The notes under the pieces were generated by a model that was given only the letters and a program-made list of their open reading frames with translations, searched no databases and had not been told where the DNA came from. A stretch of 64,000 bases of DNA from Lactovum miscens (GTDB lineage: Bacteria; Bacillota; Bacilli; Lactobacillales; Streptococcaceae): NCBI RefSeq assembly GCF_014202895.1, contig NZ_JACHHV010000001.1, positions 1 to 64,000 of the forward strand, written 5' to 3'. Below, in pieces: positions 29,102-38,226 of this stretch. A program made the position numbers and the translations under genes. Each line of letters starts with the position of its first letter. Within the stretch, counting starts at the first letter, position 1.

Positions 29102-30679
29102 TTATTTCGCAACATCTGTCGCACGGGTCTCACGGATAACAGTCACCTTGATGTTGCCTGGGTAATCCATCTCCTTCTCAATGCGGTCCTTGATATCATG
29201 TGCAAGTACAATGATTTGATTATCATTTAGCTTGTCAGGTTGAACCATGACCCGAACTTCACGACCTGCTTGCAGAGCATAAGCAGACTTAACTCCAGTG
29301 TAGCTGTTTGATATTGCTTCAAGATCTTGAAGACGTTTGATATAGTTCTCAACCGACTCACGACGAGCACCTGGACGCGCTGATGACAAGGCATCTGCCG
29401 CAGCAACAAGCACTGCAATGATTGAAGTTGGCTCCGTATCATTGTGGTGGGATGCAATCGCGTTAATCACGACCGGATTCTCCTTGTATTTACGAGCGAG
29501 CTCAGTACCAATCTCGACATGGCTACCTTCGACTTCATGATCAAGTGCCTTACCTATATCATGCAAGAAACCCGCACGTTTTGCAAGAGCAACATTTTCA
29601 CCGAGTTCGCCAGCCAGCAGTCCAGCAAGATTAGCAACTTCAATCGAGTGATCTAAAACATTTTGACCAAAGGAAGTTCTGAAATGCAGACGTCCCATAA
29701 TTTTCATCAAATCCGGATGAAGAGTATGAGCACCAACCTCAAAGGAGGCAGCTTCACCATATTCACGAATCTTACGATCAATTTCTCTACGATTCTTTGC
29801 AACCAACTCTTCGATACGAGCTGGATGTATGCGCCCATCTTTGACCAATTGTTCCAAGGTCATCCGCGCAATTTCGCGTCGAATTGGATCAAAACCTGAA
29901 AGAACGACAGCTTCTGGCGTGTCATCAATAATGACATCAACACCTGTCAAGCCTTCAAAGGTACGAATGTTACGGCCTTCACGACCAATAATACGTCCCT
30001 TCATTCCTTCGTCAGGTAATGCTACTACTGTTACTGTTTGTTCTGCAATTGACTCAGAAGCCAAGCGTTGAACTGCCAGTGAGATAATATTTCTTGCTTT
30101 ACTATCAGCTTCGCGGTTGGCTTTTTCTTCTGCTGAGCGGATCATATTCGCCATCTCAAAGCTTAAGCCTTCACGAGTTTCAGTTAATAATATATTTTTG
30201 GCATCTTCAGTTGAAAGTTGAGCCACGTGCTCAAGTTCAGCATGTTTTTTTTCTTCAACTTTACTTAATTCTGCTTCGCGATTGTTAATCGTATCGACTT
30301 TCTTTTGCAGATTTGACTCTTTAGAATCAAGGCTTTGCTCTTTGCGAGTGAGCAAATCATCTTTGCGATCCAACTGTTCCTCACGTTGGGCAAGACGTTT
30401 TTCTGTATCTTTTAACTCCTTGCGCTCATCCTTAAATTCTGCTTCAATCTCATCTCTTTGCTTACGCTTGGCATCACTTAGAGAAATCTCTACTTCTTTT
30501 TTGAGATTTTCTGCCTCACGTTTAGCATTTGTCATTAATTCTTTGGCTTTATTATCGGCGTCTTCAGCCAGTTGTTGCTGCTTCAACAGTGAACTGTGAC
30601 TACGTAGTAACAAAGCTACAAAAGCTACGGCTAATACGATTAAAAGGGCTAACAGAATAATGTTTGTTACATCATTCAA
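29102..30679 (-). CDS. rny: Ribonuclease Y
   Basis: Membrane-anchored endoribonuclease that starts mRNA turnover. Residues ~5-27 form one transmembrane helix. A long charged coiled coil covers about 30-200 (many KxEAE and LDRKDDLL-like repeats). The KH domain is near 215-280 ([19 protein letters not shown]). The HD phosphohydrolase domain contains [16 protein letters not shown] with the catalytic His-Asp. Length 525 aa is standard. It precedes gmk. Confidence 0.96.
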   Translation of the reverse strand: MNDVTNIILLALLIVLAVAFVALLLRSHSSLLKQQQLAEDADNKAKELMTNAKREAENLKKEVEISLSDAKRKQRDEIEAEFKDERKELKDTEKRLAQREEQLDRKDDLLTRKEQSLDSKESNLQKKVDTINNREAELSKVEEKKHAELEHVAQLSTEDAKNILLTETREGLSFEMANMIRSAEEKANREADSKARNIISLAVQRLASESIAEQTVTVVALPDEGMKGRIIGREGRNIRTFEGLTGVDVIIDDTPEAVVLSGFDPIRREIARMTLEQLVKDGRIHPARIEELVAKNRREIDRKIREYGEAASFEVGAHTLHPDLMKIMGRLHFRTSFGQNVLDHSIEVANLAGLLAGELGENVALAKRAGFLHDIGKALDHEVEGSHVEIGTELARKYKENPVVINAIASHHNDTEPTSIIAVLVAAADALSSARPGARRESVENYIKRLQDLEAISNSYTGVKSAYALQAGREVRVMVQPDKLNDNQIIVLAHDIKDRIEKEMDYPGNIKVTVIRETRATDVAK

Positions 30680-30710
30680 TCTAATCTATCATCCTTTTCA
30701 TCATAAGTAT

Positions 30711-30743
30711 AAAAAAATCTGTAAATGCTTGGCAAATACAGAC
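30711..30743 (-). terminator. Terminator of the NCS2 permease gene
   Basis: On the minus strand TCTGTA / TACAGA with internal pairing (30718-30742) and TTTTTTT after it. Confidence 0.75.
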
Positions 30744-30852
30744 TCATTGTAACATATTACCAGAAATATTACCGCTTCCAATAATACATTAACCACTTTC
30801 AAATGTTTCCGATACATTTGGTACTTTAATAGACAATCTCTATATTTATTAA

Positions 30853-32145
30853 TTAGTCTTCTTTCGGTAAAATCAAGTTCAAAATTATTCCCATCAATGT
30901 TGCAAGTGCAACAGATGAAATTTGAAGATTGTGAGTGCCGTAGCTTATATTTAAGACCATACCACCGATTCCGACAACGAGCACAACCGAGCTGATTAAG
31001 AGGTTACGCTTCAAGTCAAAATTAACCTGGTTCTCCACGATTATTTTTAAACCGCTAGCTGCAATTACACCAAAAAGGGCAATTGATGCACCACCGATAA
31101 CTGGTGCAGGTATTGAGATAAGAAGGGCTGAGACTTTTCCAATAAAGCTTACCAAAACCGCTAGAGCTGCTGCACCAGCGATAACATAGATTGAGTGAAT
31201 TTTTGAAATCGCCATAACACCAATGTTTTCTCCATATGATGTGACAGGTGGAGCTCCGAGGACACCAGCCAAAATTTGAGCCACGCCATCACCAGCCAAT
31301 GTTTTATCAAGACCTGGTTCTTTAAAAAAATCACGCCCTGTTAACGAATTCAAAACCATCACATGTCCAAAATGTTCTGTCATAGTAACGAAAGCGATAG
31401 GTGCCATAGTAAGAATAGCAGATGGGTAGAAGCCAAACTTGTAGCTCACAAAAATGATATGAGCTGGTGGAAGTTGAAGCCAGTTAGCAGTTGCAACACC
31501 AGATATGTCAACAATCTTTGTTCCAGTTGCCATGCCAATAAGAATAGCAGCAATATAGCCCACCACAATACCTATAAGGATAGGAACAACACTCAAGAAA
31601 CCTTTTCCATAGATACTGAATATAATGATTGAGAATACTGTAATAAGAGCGATGGCAAGTAAGGCAAGACTATATTTTCCTGTTGGGGTTGCACCAACAA
31701 ACATTGAATCATTAATTGCTGTTGGGGCAAGCGAGAGTCCAATAACCATTACAATGGGTCCAACAACAATAGGAGGCAAAATTTTGTCAATCCAGTCACG
31801 GCCGATAAAACGAACGATAATGGCAACAATTAAGTAGACCAAACCACCAATCATAGCACCTTGTGCAATAGCAGGCATACCACCTTGCTTCATCAAAAGC
31901 TGCATGGCTGCAATATAGGCAAAAGAAGAGCCCATATAAGCAGGAACCTTAAAACGGGTAACTGACATATGAGCTAAAGTTCCAAGTCCAGATGATAAAA
32001 GTGCGATAGAGGGATTAATACCTACAAGAATAGGCACAAGAACTGTTGAGCCAAACATTGCAAAGAGATGTTGGAATGAAAGACCAAACCAGAGCTTTAC
32101 ATCTGGACGGTCGTATACGTCTAAAATAACTTCATTGTTTTTCAT
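30853..32145 (-). CDS. NCS2-family nucleobase permease (UraA/PyrP-like)
   Basis: Proton-coupled nucleobase uptake across the membrane. At 430 aa with many hydrophobic helices it is a normal NCS2 member. WFGLSFQHLFAMFGSTVLVP near the N-terminus is the UraA-type opening; later come EHFGHVMVLNSLTGRDFF and GDGVAQILAGVLGAPPVTSYGENIGV. By sequence it is closest to uracil permeases. However, its upstream region has a consensus PurBox and no PyrR attenuator, so PurR control and a purine substrate are possible. SD is AGGAGG. Monocistronic, ended by a terminator. Confidence 0.85.
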   Translation of the reverse strand: MKNNEVILDVYDRPDVKLWFGLSFQHLFAMFGSTVLVPILVGINPSIALLSSGLGTLAHMSVTRFKVPAYMGSSFAYIAAMQLLMKQGGMPAIAQGAMIGGLVYLIVAIIVRFIGRDWIDKILPPIVVGPIVMVIGLSLAPTAINDSMFVGATPTGKYSLALLAIALITVFSIIIFSIYGKGFLSVVPILIGIVVGYIAAILIGMATGTKIVDISGVATANWLQLPPAHIIFVSYKFGFYPSAILTMAPIAFVTMTEHFGHVMVLNSLTGRDFFKEPGLDKTLAGDGVAQILAGVLGAPPVTSYGENIGVMAISKIHSIYVIAGAAALAVLVSFIGKVSALLISIPAPVIGGASIALFGVIAASGLKIIVENQVNFDLKRNLLISSVVLVVGIGGMVLNISYGTHNLQISSVALATLMGIILNLILPKED

Positions 32146-32230
32146 GGGGCCTCCTAAAATTTTTTAAAATGTTGTAGATTGTTAAAGTTGGAAGACTGTC
32201 TAACTTTTCCTTCTTACGCACATTTTTACT

Positions 32231-32306
32231 AGTTTATCAAAAAACTCTGGATAACTGCCAGAGTTTTTTATGAACTTTGAATAAACTTTTATGAATGTTC
32301 GGATAT
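32231..32306 (-). promoter_or_regulatory. Permease promoter with consensus PurBox
   Basis: On the minus strand ATATCCGAACATT (32306-32294) fits AWWWCCGAACWWT at every position. TAAACT (32236-32231) begins exactly 61 bp after the core, the same geometry as purD and purH. Confidence 0.75.
32239..32270. terminator. Perfect bidirectional hairpin in the permease upstream region
   Basis: AAAAAACTCTGG pairs with CCAGAGTTTTTT around a 7-base loop. It ends the 62-aa gene transcript and lies between PurBox and -10. Confidence 0.85.
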
Positions 32307-32327
32307 TATCATCTATTTCAAAAGTGT

Positions 32328-32516
32328 TTATCTTTTATCTTTATTCTTCTTATCATTATCATTCCTACTTGTGAAAGCTTTAAACATCCACCCAAGACCA
32401 ACAATAATAAGAATTAAACTATAAATCCAAAAACCAGGATAGGAGCTTCCGAGAACGAGAACGAGAACGCCGAGTACAATCATAAAGATGCCTAGGCCAT
32501 TGAGACTTACTTTCAT
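32328..32516 (-). CDS. Small membrane protein (62 aa)
   Basis: Two hydrophobic helices (about 7-23 and 29-47: GIFMIVLGVLVLVLGSS and FWIYSLILIIVGLGWMF) followed by a very basic, Asn/Lys-rich tail. I cannot assign a function; DUF3188-type small membrane proteins are a possible comparison. AAGGA lies upstream of the ATG, and an extended -10 (TGTTATAAT, about 32600) gives it its own promoter. The hairpin at 32239-32270 follows the gene. Confidence 0.7.
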   Translation of the reverse strand: MKVSLNGLGIFMIVLGVLVLVLGSSYPGFWIYSLILIIVGLGWMFKAFTSRNDNDKKNKDKR

Positions 32517-32687
32517 AACAAATCCTTATATTTAATTTAGATAAAAAGAAAATCTTTCACATGTTCTAAGAATAATTCTCCTACCATCCTTCGATCATTA
32601 TAACATACCTCTATCTAAATTCATTAATGGGTCAAAGTAGGTTAAACTTGCTTAGCTGATACATTCTAGCTATATCTTTTTCACGAT

Positions 32688-33626
32688 TTATTTTGTTGCA
32701 GTAATGATGGCATTAGTATAAAGTGATAATTCTTTTTGGCTAGCAGTTGGCCCCGAAAAGAAATATACTTTGTTATAATCCATACTCACGATATGGCCTT
32801 TTTTCACTGCATTAAGATTTTTCCAAGTTGGGTTATTTTCCAAAGCAGTAAATTGAGCTTGATCCGCGGCGGCATAGTCGACAAATATATAATCTGCATC
32901 AAAGGAAGCCAAGCTTTCAGCATTCACTTCTGCATAACCAGTTCCTTTAGAAAGGCTTTGCATTTTCTCAGATTCCTTAAAACCTAGACCAGTCGTGAGT
33001 GCTTGACCGCCACGAGCAAAGTTGTCACCATAAGCATATATTTTTCCTCCTTGAAGTTCCAACAATGAAATTGTGGTTTTGCTTGGCTTTATACCCGCTT
33101 TACTTAGTATAACTTTTTGTTCATTTGCTGATTTTGTGAAGGCTTTTTTAAATGTTGCTTCTTCTGATTTTCGGTTGAGTAACTTCGCAAAATAATCAAG
33201 AGACTTATTCATACTTGAAAGTTCTTGGTAATTAACCAATACCGTTGGAGCGATTTTTTGATAATCAGCTACTTGGTCTTTATCAACAGTGATTATCAAA
33301 TCTGGCTTTTGTTCAATTAACTTTTGCAAGTTAAATTTTGGAGCACCCAAGTCAATCATATTTTTCTTTTGATTGCTTGAAAGATAGGGATTTGGGAATG
33401 CCCATGAATCAGTACCAATTACATTTGCGCCAAGTGATGCGACTTCATCCGGATAATTTTGAACAGCAATACGTTGTGGTTTTGCTGGAATTTTAATTTT
33501 TCCATTGAGGGCTTGAAAAGTGACCATTTTTGAGCTAGTTGTTGATTTTGAAGATGTTTGGCCAGCGCAAGCGGTGAGAATCAATAATGTCGCTATGGCG
33601 ATCATTGTGCTAAATACTTTTTTCAA
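32688..33626 (-). CDS. fhuD: Siderophore ABC transporter substrate-binding lipoprotein (FhuD-like)
   Basis: Captures ferric siderophore outside the membrane. The signal peptide ends in the lipobox LTAC, with Cys20 the predicted lipidated residue. The body has PQRIAVQNYPDEVASLG, LIEQKPDLIITVD and ADYIFVDYAA, typical of the helical-backbone metal-receptor family. Length 312 aa is normal. It lies 79 bases after the second permease gene in a C-B-G-D order. Hydroxamate specificity is inferred from family resemblance; catecholate or heme cannot be excluded. Confidence 0.85.
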   Translation of the reverse strand: MKKVFSTMIAIATLLILTACAGQTSSKSTTSSKMVTFQALNGKIKIPAKPQRIAVQNYPDEVASLGANVIGTDSWAFPNPYLSSNQKKNMIDLGAPKFNLQKLIEQKPDLIITVDKDQVADYQKIAPTVLVNYQELSSMNKSLDYFAKLLNRKSEEATFKKAFTKSANEQKVILSKAGIKPSKTTISLLELQGGKIYAYGDNFARGGQALTTGLGFKESEKMQSLSKGTGYAEVNAESLASFDADYIFVDYAAADQAQFTALENNPTWKNLNAVKKGHIVSMDYNKVYFFSGPTASQKELSLYTNAIITATK

Positions 33627-33705
33627 AGTGAACTCCTTTTATAATTTTAAGTTGTAAATAAACATGTTAATAGGTGAATTTTATAATATATTGTCATAAA
33701 ATTAT

Positions 33706-34644
33706 TCAAACTTTTTGAATAAGGTAAATATAATATGGAGCTCCAATAAAAGCCACTACAATCCCAAGAGGCAAACTTGAGGGGGCAAGCATGATCTGAG
33801 AAAGAATATCTGAAAATACTAGAATTATCATTCCCGATAAAAGGGTGGCTGGTATTCTCCGTCTTGATTTAAATCCTACCAATTCCCGAGCGATGTGTGG
33901 CGCAATCAGTCCAATGAATGCCAAGCCACCAACTAACAGTACGGCAATCACTGAGAAAAAAAGTGCTAATCCATAGAGCTGAAGTTTAGTCTTATTAACC
34001 TGAAGTCCAAGACTCATTGCCATTTCCTCACCTAATGAAAGAATCTCAATCTTCTTTTGGAAGAAGGGCAAGATTATAAAGGCAATCATAAGTAAAAGTA
34101 GACACAACCACAAATATGTCAAATCGGTTTGCCATACATCACCGGATAGCCAGACAACAACATTTTGAAAATCAAAGCTGTTAACAGACAATTGTGCCAA
34201 ACTAATAAGAGCTTGAAAAAAGGCAGTGATGGCAACTCCTGTCAGCAATACTCGTAAAGAGCTAGCATTTTTTCGAAGGGCAAAGGCATAAAGCAACACA
34301 AAGGCAAGTATTCCTCCAAGTAAAGCAAAAATCGGATAGGAAAAAATCCAAAAAGTACTTAACTTCAATTGAGTTGAGAAAAGCAGGAATCCAAGCGCCC
34401 CAGCACTCGCTCCTGAGCTTATGCCAAGCGTTGCACTATCTGCTAAGGGATTGTCCGTGACCGCCTGAATGATGAAACCTGCCATTGAGAGGGCCGCCCC
34501 AGCAGCAAGCACAACTAACAACCTTGGCAAACGAAAACTTGGAATCAAGATTGACAATATCTGCCTGTCGCTAGAAAATTGCGTTAGATCAATTACAGCC
34601 AAGAAAAACAACACAAAGATTAAAATAACGAATCTCTTCTTCAT
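33706..34644 (-). CDS. fhuG: Siderophore ABC transporter permease (FhuG-like)
   Basis: FecCD/BtuC-type permease with about 9-10 membrane helices. It contains AAGAALSMAGFIIQAVTDNPLAD near the N-terminus (the conserved GxxQxxxxNPLA region). GLIAPHIARELVGFKSRRR near the C-terminus is the ATPase-coupling loop. Length is 312 aa. It overlaps the other permease gene by four bases. Confidence 0.88.
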   Translation of the reverse strand: MKKRFVILIFVLFFLAVIDLTQFSSDRQILSILIPSFRLPRLLVVLAAGAALSMAGFIIQAVTDNPLADSATLGISSGASAGALGFLLFSTQLKLSTFWIFSYPIFALLGGILAFVLLYAFALRKNASSLRVLLTGVAITAFFQALISLAQLSVNSFDFQNVVVWLSGDVWQTDLTYLWLCLLLLMIAFIILPFFQKKIEILSLGEEMAMSLGLQVNKTKLQLYGLALFFSVIAVLLVGGLAFIGLIAPHIARELVGFKSRRRIPATLLSGMIILVFSDILSQIMLAPSSLPLGIVVAFIGAPYYIYLIQKV

Positions 34645-35591
34645 TTTGCCTCCTTAGCGATAATCCAAAGGAAAAATGGCGCACCAAGTAACATGGTTAA
34701 ACTTCCCGCCGGAAATTCATAAGGCTTAAACATATTTCTGGCAGCCAGATCAGCCAAAAGTAATAGTAGAGTACCTGCTAAGGCTGACAATATAATCGTT
34801 TGCCAAAATTTTGAGCGAGTAAAGCGTCTGGCAATGTGTGGGGCAATTAATCCGACAAAGCTAATGACACCAACAGTCGAAACTGTCACACCAGAGGCCA
34901 GTGCCACCAAAATCATGATAACTATCCGAACGCGGTTGACCGAAACTCCTAATGAAGTTGCCATCTCATCCCCCAATCCCAACATTTGGACAGGTCGAGC
35001 AAAAAATATGAGTAAAACTAGGAAAATAACACTCACAATAGCCATAAGTAAAACTTTCATATTAGTTAGTCCAGAAAATGAACCGACAATCCATAAAAAA
35101 TATGCTTGACTACGATGGCTTGAAAAAGTCAAAGCACTAGCCAGACTTGTTGCAAATAGACCAACCGAAGTTCCAACAAGAATAACTTTGAGGGGGTGAA
35201 AATGTGTTCTTGCCGTTAAAATCATTACAATGGAAAGTACTAAAAAGGCACCAATTGCAGCTGCTAATGTTGACAAAGTCCCATTAGTAGTAAGACCTAA
35301 TGTCAGTAATAATGATAAGGCAAAGCTTGCACCACCAGATATTCCTAAAGTGGACATTTCTGCTATTGGGTTATGTGTCATTATCTGCATCAAATAACCA
35401 CTTACCGATAATAAAAAAGCCGTGAAATAAATACCTAACAAGCGAGGCAAGCGTAATTGCAAGATGATTTTGTTGCTCATTATTTCAGATAAACTATAAT
35501 TTTTATTGCCTAAGAGTAAAAAGAGTACTGACAAAAGTAGAACCGTTAAAAGCAGGATAAAAAATACCAGAGTGAATCGTTTTTTAGCCAC
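34641..35591 (-). CDS. fhuB: Siderophore ABC transporter permease (FhuB-like)
   Basis: Second FecCD-family permease, which would pair with the FhuG-like subunit to form the channel. It has SGYLMQIMTHNPIAEMSTLGI and GLIAPHIARRFTRSKF, the equivalent conserved blocks. At 316 aa it is one domain, unlike the double-length FhuB of E. coli. It overlaps fhuC by eight bases and fhuG by four. Confidence 0.88.
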   Translation of the reverse strand: MAKKRFTLVFFILLLTVLLLSVLFLLLGNKNYSLSEIMSNKIILQLRLPRLLGIYFTAFLLSVSGYLMQIMTHNPIAEMSTLGISGGASFALSLLLTLGLTTNGTLSTLAAAIGAFLVLSIVMILTARTHFHPLKVILVGTSVGLFATSLASALTFSSHRSQAYFLWIVGSFSGLTNMKVLLMAIVSVIFLVLLIFFARPVQMLGLGDEMATSLGVSVNRVRIVIMILVALASGVTVSTVGVISFVGLIAPHIARRFTRSKFWQTIILSALAGTLLLLLADLAARNMFKPYEFPAGSLTMLLGAPFFLWIIAKEAK

Positions 35592-36363
35592 CTTTTACTC
35601 CTGCAATCATCAAACTTTTAGTGAAACTGTCATTCCCCAAAGTTACTTCCAAACCAAAACATTCTTTCAGCTGAACTTCAGTGAAAAGTTTCTCAACCGT
35701 GCCTTCTGCAATAACTTCACCAGCTTTGAGCAAAACGAGATTGTCGGCAAAGCGAGCCGCATGATTCAGGTCATGAATCACATAAACCACCGTTTTTTTA
35801 TGATGATTGGTTAACTCCTTGAGTAAGCTAAGAATGTCCAGCTGGTGTACTAGGTCTAAATAAGTAGTTGGTTCATCCAAAAGGATAATTTCACTATTTT
35901 GCGCTAAAATCATGCTGATAAACGCACGTTGTCTTTGCCCCCCTGAAAGGCTTGAAACTTTAGTATCACGCATTTCCCAAACTTTTGTTTCACGCATAAC
36001 TTGTTCAACAAAAGTATTATCTTCGCTGCTCAATCCTTGCTGAAAAAGCTTCTGATGAGGAAAACGGCCTAAACTGACCAATTCAAGAACTGTGATATCT
36101 GCAGGTGCTTGAACTGATTGGGGTAGTAATGCCAATATTTGAGCAATTTGCCTATCCGTGCGAGCTGACAAAGGTTTATCTTCAAAAAGCACTTCACCTT
36201 CGAACTTAATTAATCGTCCCAAAGCTTTCAAAAGAGTTGACTTGCCTGAACCATTTAACCCTATGATTGCAGTAGTTTTTTCCTTCTCAATCGTGAGATT
36301 AACATTTTTCAATATCTGTTTTTTTCCATAAGACACTGCAATATTTTCGGCACCAAAATACAT
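35584..36363 (-). CDS. fhuC: Siderophore ABC transporter ATPase (FhuC-like)
   Basis: Energises the importer. Walker A is GLNGSGKSTLLK near residue 35; the ABC signature is SLSGGQRQRAF near 138; Walker B with the D-loop is EIILLDEPTTYLDLVHQ; the switch His is in YVIHDLNHA. Length 259 aa is normal. It is the first gene of the operon; transcription starts at the palindrome-containing promoter. Confidence 0.93.
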   Translation of the reverse strand: MYFGAENIAVSYGKKQILKNVNLTIEKEKTTAIIGLNGSGKSTLLKALGRLIKFEGEVLFEDKPLSARTDRQIAQILALLPQSVQAPADITVLELVSLGRFPHQKLFQQGLSSEDNTFVEQVMRETKVWEMRDTKVSSLSGGQRQRAFISMILAQNSEIILLDEPTTYLDLVHQLDILSLLKELTNHHKKTVVYVIHDLNHAARFADNLVLLKAGEVIAEGTVEKLFTEVQLKECFGLEVTLGNDSFTKSLMIAGVKGG

Positions 36364-36388
36364 ATTTCTTCCTTTAAAGAATTTTGAA

Positions 36389-36424
36389 AAGCTAATATGT
36401 AAAACATGTTTTACATATTAGCTT
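36389..36424. promoter_or_regulatory. 36-bp perfect palindrome at the fhu promoter
   Basis: Half-site AAGCTAATATGTAAAACA followed by its exact complement. It begins directly after the -10 of the fhuC promoter, covering the predicted start point and 5' leader. It could be a repressor operator, and in RNA it would form an almost blunt hairpin at the 5' end. Confidence 0.85.
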
Positions 36425-36453
36425 ATTATGTCACAAACTTAATTTAATTACAA
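36425..36453 (-). promoter_or_regulatory. fhuCBGD promoter
   Basis: On the minus strand TTGTAA (36453-36448), a 17-base spacer, and CATAAT (36430-36425) preceded by TG (extended -10). It reads straight into the palindrome. Confidence 0.7.
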
Positions 36454-36494
36454 GATAAAATTTCAAAATTCATAATTTTTTAAGGTAAAATGGC

Positions 36495-36526
36495 AATAAA
36501 AAAAGGATCACATAAATCCCTTTAAT
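36495..36526 (-). terminator. Terminator of the fab/acc operon
   Basis: On the minus strand AAAGGGAT / ATCCTTT (one bulged G), followed by TTTT, about 60 bases after accA. Confidence 0.65.
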
Positions 36527-36583
36527 AAACTGCTTATTCATATTACTTGCATGCAACAAAGCTTGATATTTATCTTCTAAAAG

Positions 36584-37339
36584 TTAATATTTTCTAAAAC
36601 GTGCATAACGGGCTTTTTGAAGTTCGTCTTTTGTCATCCCAGAAAGCTCTGAGAGGGCTTGACGAATTGTTGCAATAAGGTTTGCCTCCAAATTATCTTC
36701 GCCAATGATACCATCAATAATACTCATTTCAAGTAGCTTGTCAGAAGTCATCTTCATCAACTCGGCAGCCTCATCACGACGACTACCATCTTTCCATAAA
36801 ATGGTTGCAAAGCCTTCCGGTGAAAGCACAGAATAAACTGCATTTTCGAGCGCATAAACCTTATTTGCTACTGCCAAGGCCAAGGCACCCCCCGAACCAC
36901 CTTCACCAGTAATAAAGGTAATGATAGGAACGGTTAAATCGGACATTTCCATGAGGTTTCGGGCGATGGCTTCACCTTGGCCACGCTCTTCTGCTTCTAT
37001 ACCAGGATATGCACCAGCAGTATTGACAAAAGTGATAACGGGGCGACCAAACTTCTCGGCCTGTTTCATTAGGCGAAGAGCTTTTCGGTAACCATTTGGT
37101 GAAGGTTGACCAAAATTCGTTGCCAAATTTTCTTCTAAATTTTTTCCTTTTTGAATCCCAACGATGGTTACAGGCTGACCATCAAAACTGGCAATACCGC
37201 CAACAATGGCCTTATCATCGGAATATTGACGATCACCATGCAATTCAAAGAAGTCATCAAAGACATTATTTGCAATCTCACGCATGGAAATACGATCTGC
37301 TGCTCTTGCCTTTTTTATAATTTCAGAAATCTCAGTCAT
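36584..37339 (-). CDS. accA: Acetyl-CoA carboxylase carboxyltransferase alpha AccA
   Basis: Together with AccD transfers carboxyl from biotin to acetyl-CoA to make malonyl-CoA. It has [32 protein letters not shown]-type sequence ([18 protein letters not shown]) and [17 protein letters not shown]. The ATG at 37339 is preferred, with GGAGG eight bases upstream; it overlaps accD by eight bases. At 251 aa it is the short Gram-positive form. Last gene of the operon. Confidence 0.95.
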   Translation of the reverse strand: MTEISEIIKKARAADRISMREIANNVFDDFFELHGDRQYSDDKAIVGGIASFDGQPVTIVGIQKGKNLEENLATNFGQPSPNGYRKALRLMKQAEKFGRPVITFVNTAGAYPGIEAEERGQGEAIARNLMEMSDLTVPIITFITGEGGSGGALALAVANKVYALENAVYSVLSPEGFATILWKDGSRRDEAAELMKMTSDKLLEMSIIDGIIGEDNLEANLIATIRQALSELSGMTKDELQKARYARFRKY

Positions 37340-38195
37340 GATTCTGACCTCCATGCAATTTCAATATCAAAGAGATTTTGTCTTTCATGCGATCACGTTT
37401 GACAATTTCATCCACAAAGCCGTGAGCCCTAAGAAACTCAGCTTTTTGAAAGTTATCTGGTAAGGTCTGACGAACTGTTTGTTCAATAACTCGGCGACCT
37501 GCAAAACCAATCAAGGCTTGAGGTTCTGCCAAGATAATATCGCCTTCCATGGCAAAACTGGCAGTAACACCACCTGTCGTAGGATCAGTCAATATAGTTA
37601 AATATAGTAACCCAGCTTTTGAATGTTGCTTGACAGCAGCTGAAATTTTTGCCATCTGCATGAGAGACATAATACCTTCTTGCATACGGGCACCACCTGA
37701 AGCAGTAAACAAGATTAGCGGTAGCTTCTGCTCAGTAGCTAACTCAAAAAGGCGGGTAATTTTTTCGCCAACGACTGTACCCATTGATGCCATGATAAAA
37801 GTTGAATCCATGATTCCAAGGGCGACCTTAGTACCAGAGATGGTCGCAAGCCCTGTCAAAACAGCCTCATCGAGTCCTGTCTTAGCCTGAGTCGCAGCAA
37901 TTTTTTCACGATAGTTGGGAAAATCCAAGGGATCACTGCTTTGGATGCCTGTGAAGAGTTCTTCAAAAGAATCTTCATCCGCAATCAAGGCTAAACGGAT
38001 CTTTGCAGAAATTCGAAAATTATAGCCACAGTTTGGACAAACGTTGTGATCTCCTAAGTCTTTATTATAAATCGTCCGTTTACAAGCAGGACAGCGTGCG
38101 AAAAGTTCATCAGGTACTTCTGGCAAAGTCGTCGGCAAGGCGGGACGATTTGGATTTATCTTAATGTATTTGCTTTTACGTTCAAATAAAGCCAT
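37332..38195 (-). CDS. accD: Acetyl-CoA carboxylase carboxyltransferase beta AccD
   Basis: Zinc-ribbon carboxyltransferase subunit. The four cysteines are seen in [14 protein letters not shown] and VCPNCGYNF at about 35-60. The crotonase-like fold has [19 protein letters not shown] and [16 protein letters not shown]. Length is 287 aa. It follows accC by 31 bases and overlaps accA. Confidence 0.95.
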   Translation of the reverse strand: MALFERKSKYIKINPNRPALPTTLPEVPDELFARCPACKRTIYNKDLGDHNVCPNCGYNFRISAKIRLALIADEDSFEELFTGIQSSDPLDFPNYREKIAATQAKTGLDEAVLTGLATISGTKVALGIMDSTFIMASMGTVVGEKITRLFELATEQKLPLILFTASGGARMQEGIMSLMQMAKISAAVKQHSKAGLLYLTILTDPTTGGVTASFAMEGDIILAEPQALIGFAGRRVIEQTVRQTLPDNFQKAEFLRAHGFVDEIVKRDRMKDKISLILKLHGGQNHD

Positions 38196-38226
38196 TTATC
38201 CTCCATTTTCTACAAAAAAAGAAAAG

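Noticed and set aside
32146-32240. Purine riboswitch or PyrR attenuator upstream of the NCS2 permease
   Set aside because: No purine-aptamer core and no anti-terminator pairing could be seen; the one hairpin lies upstream of the likely promoter.
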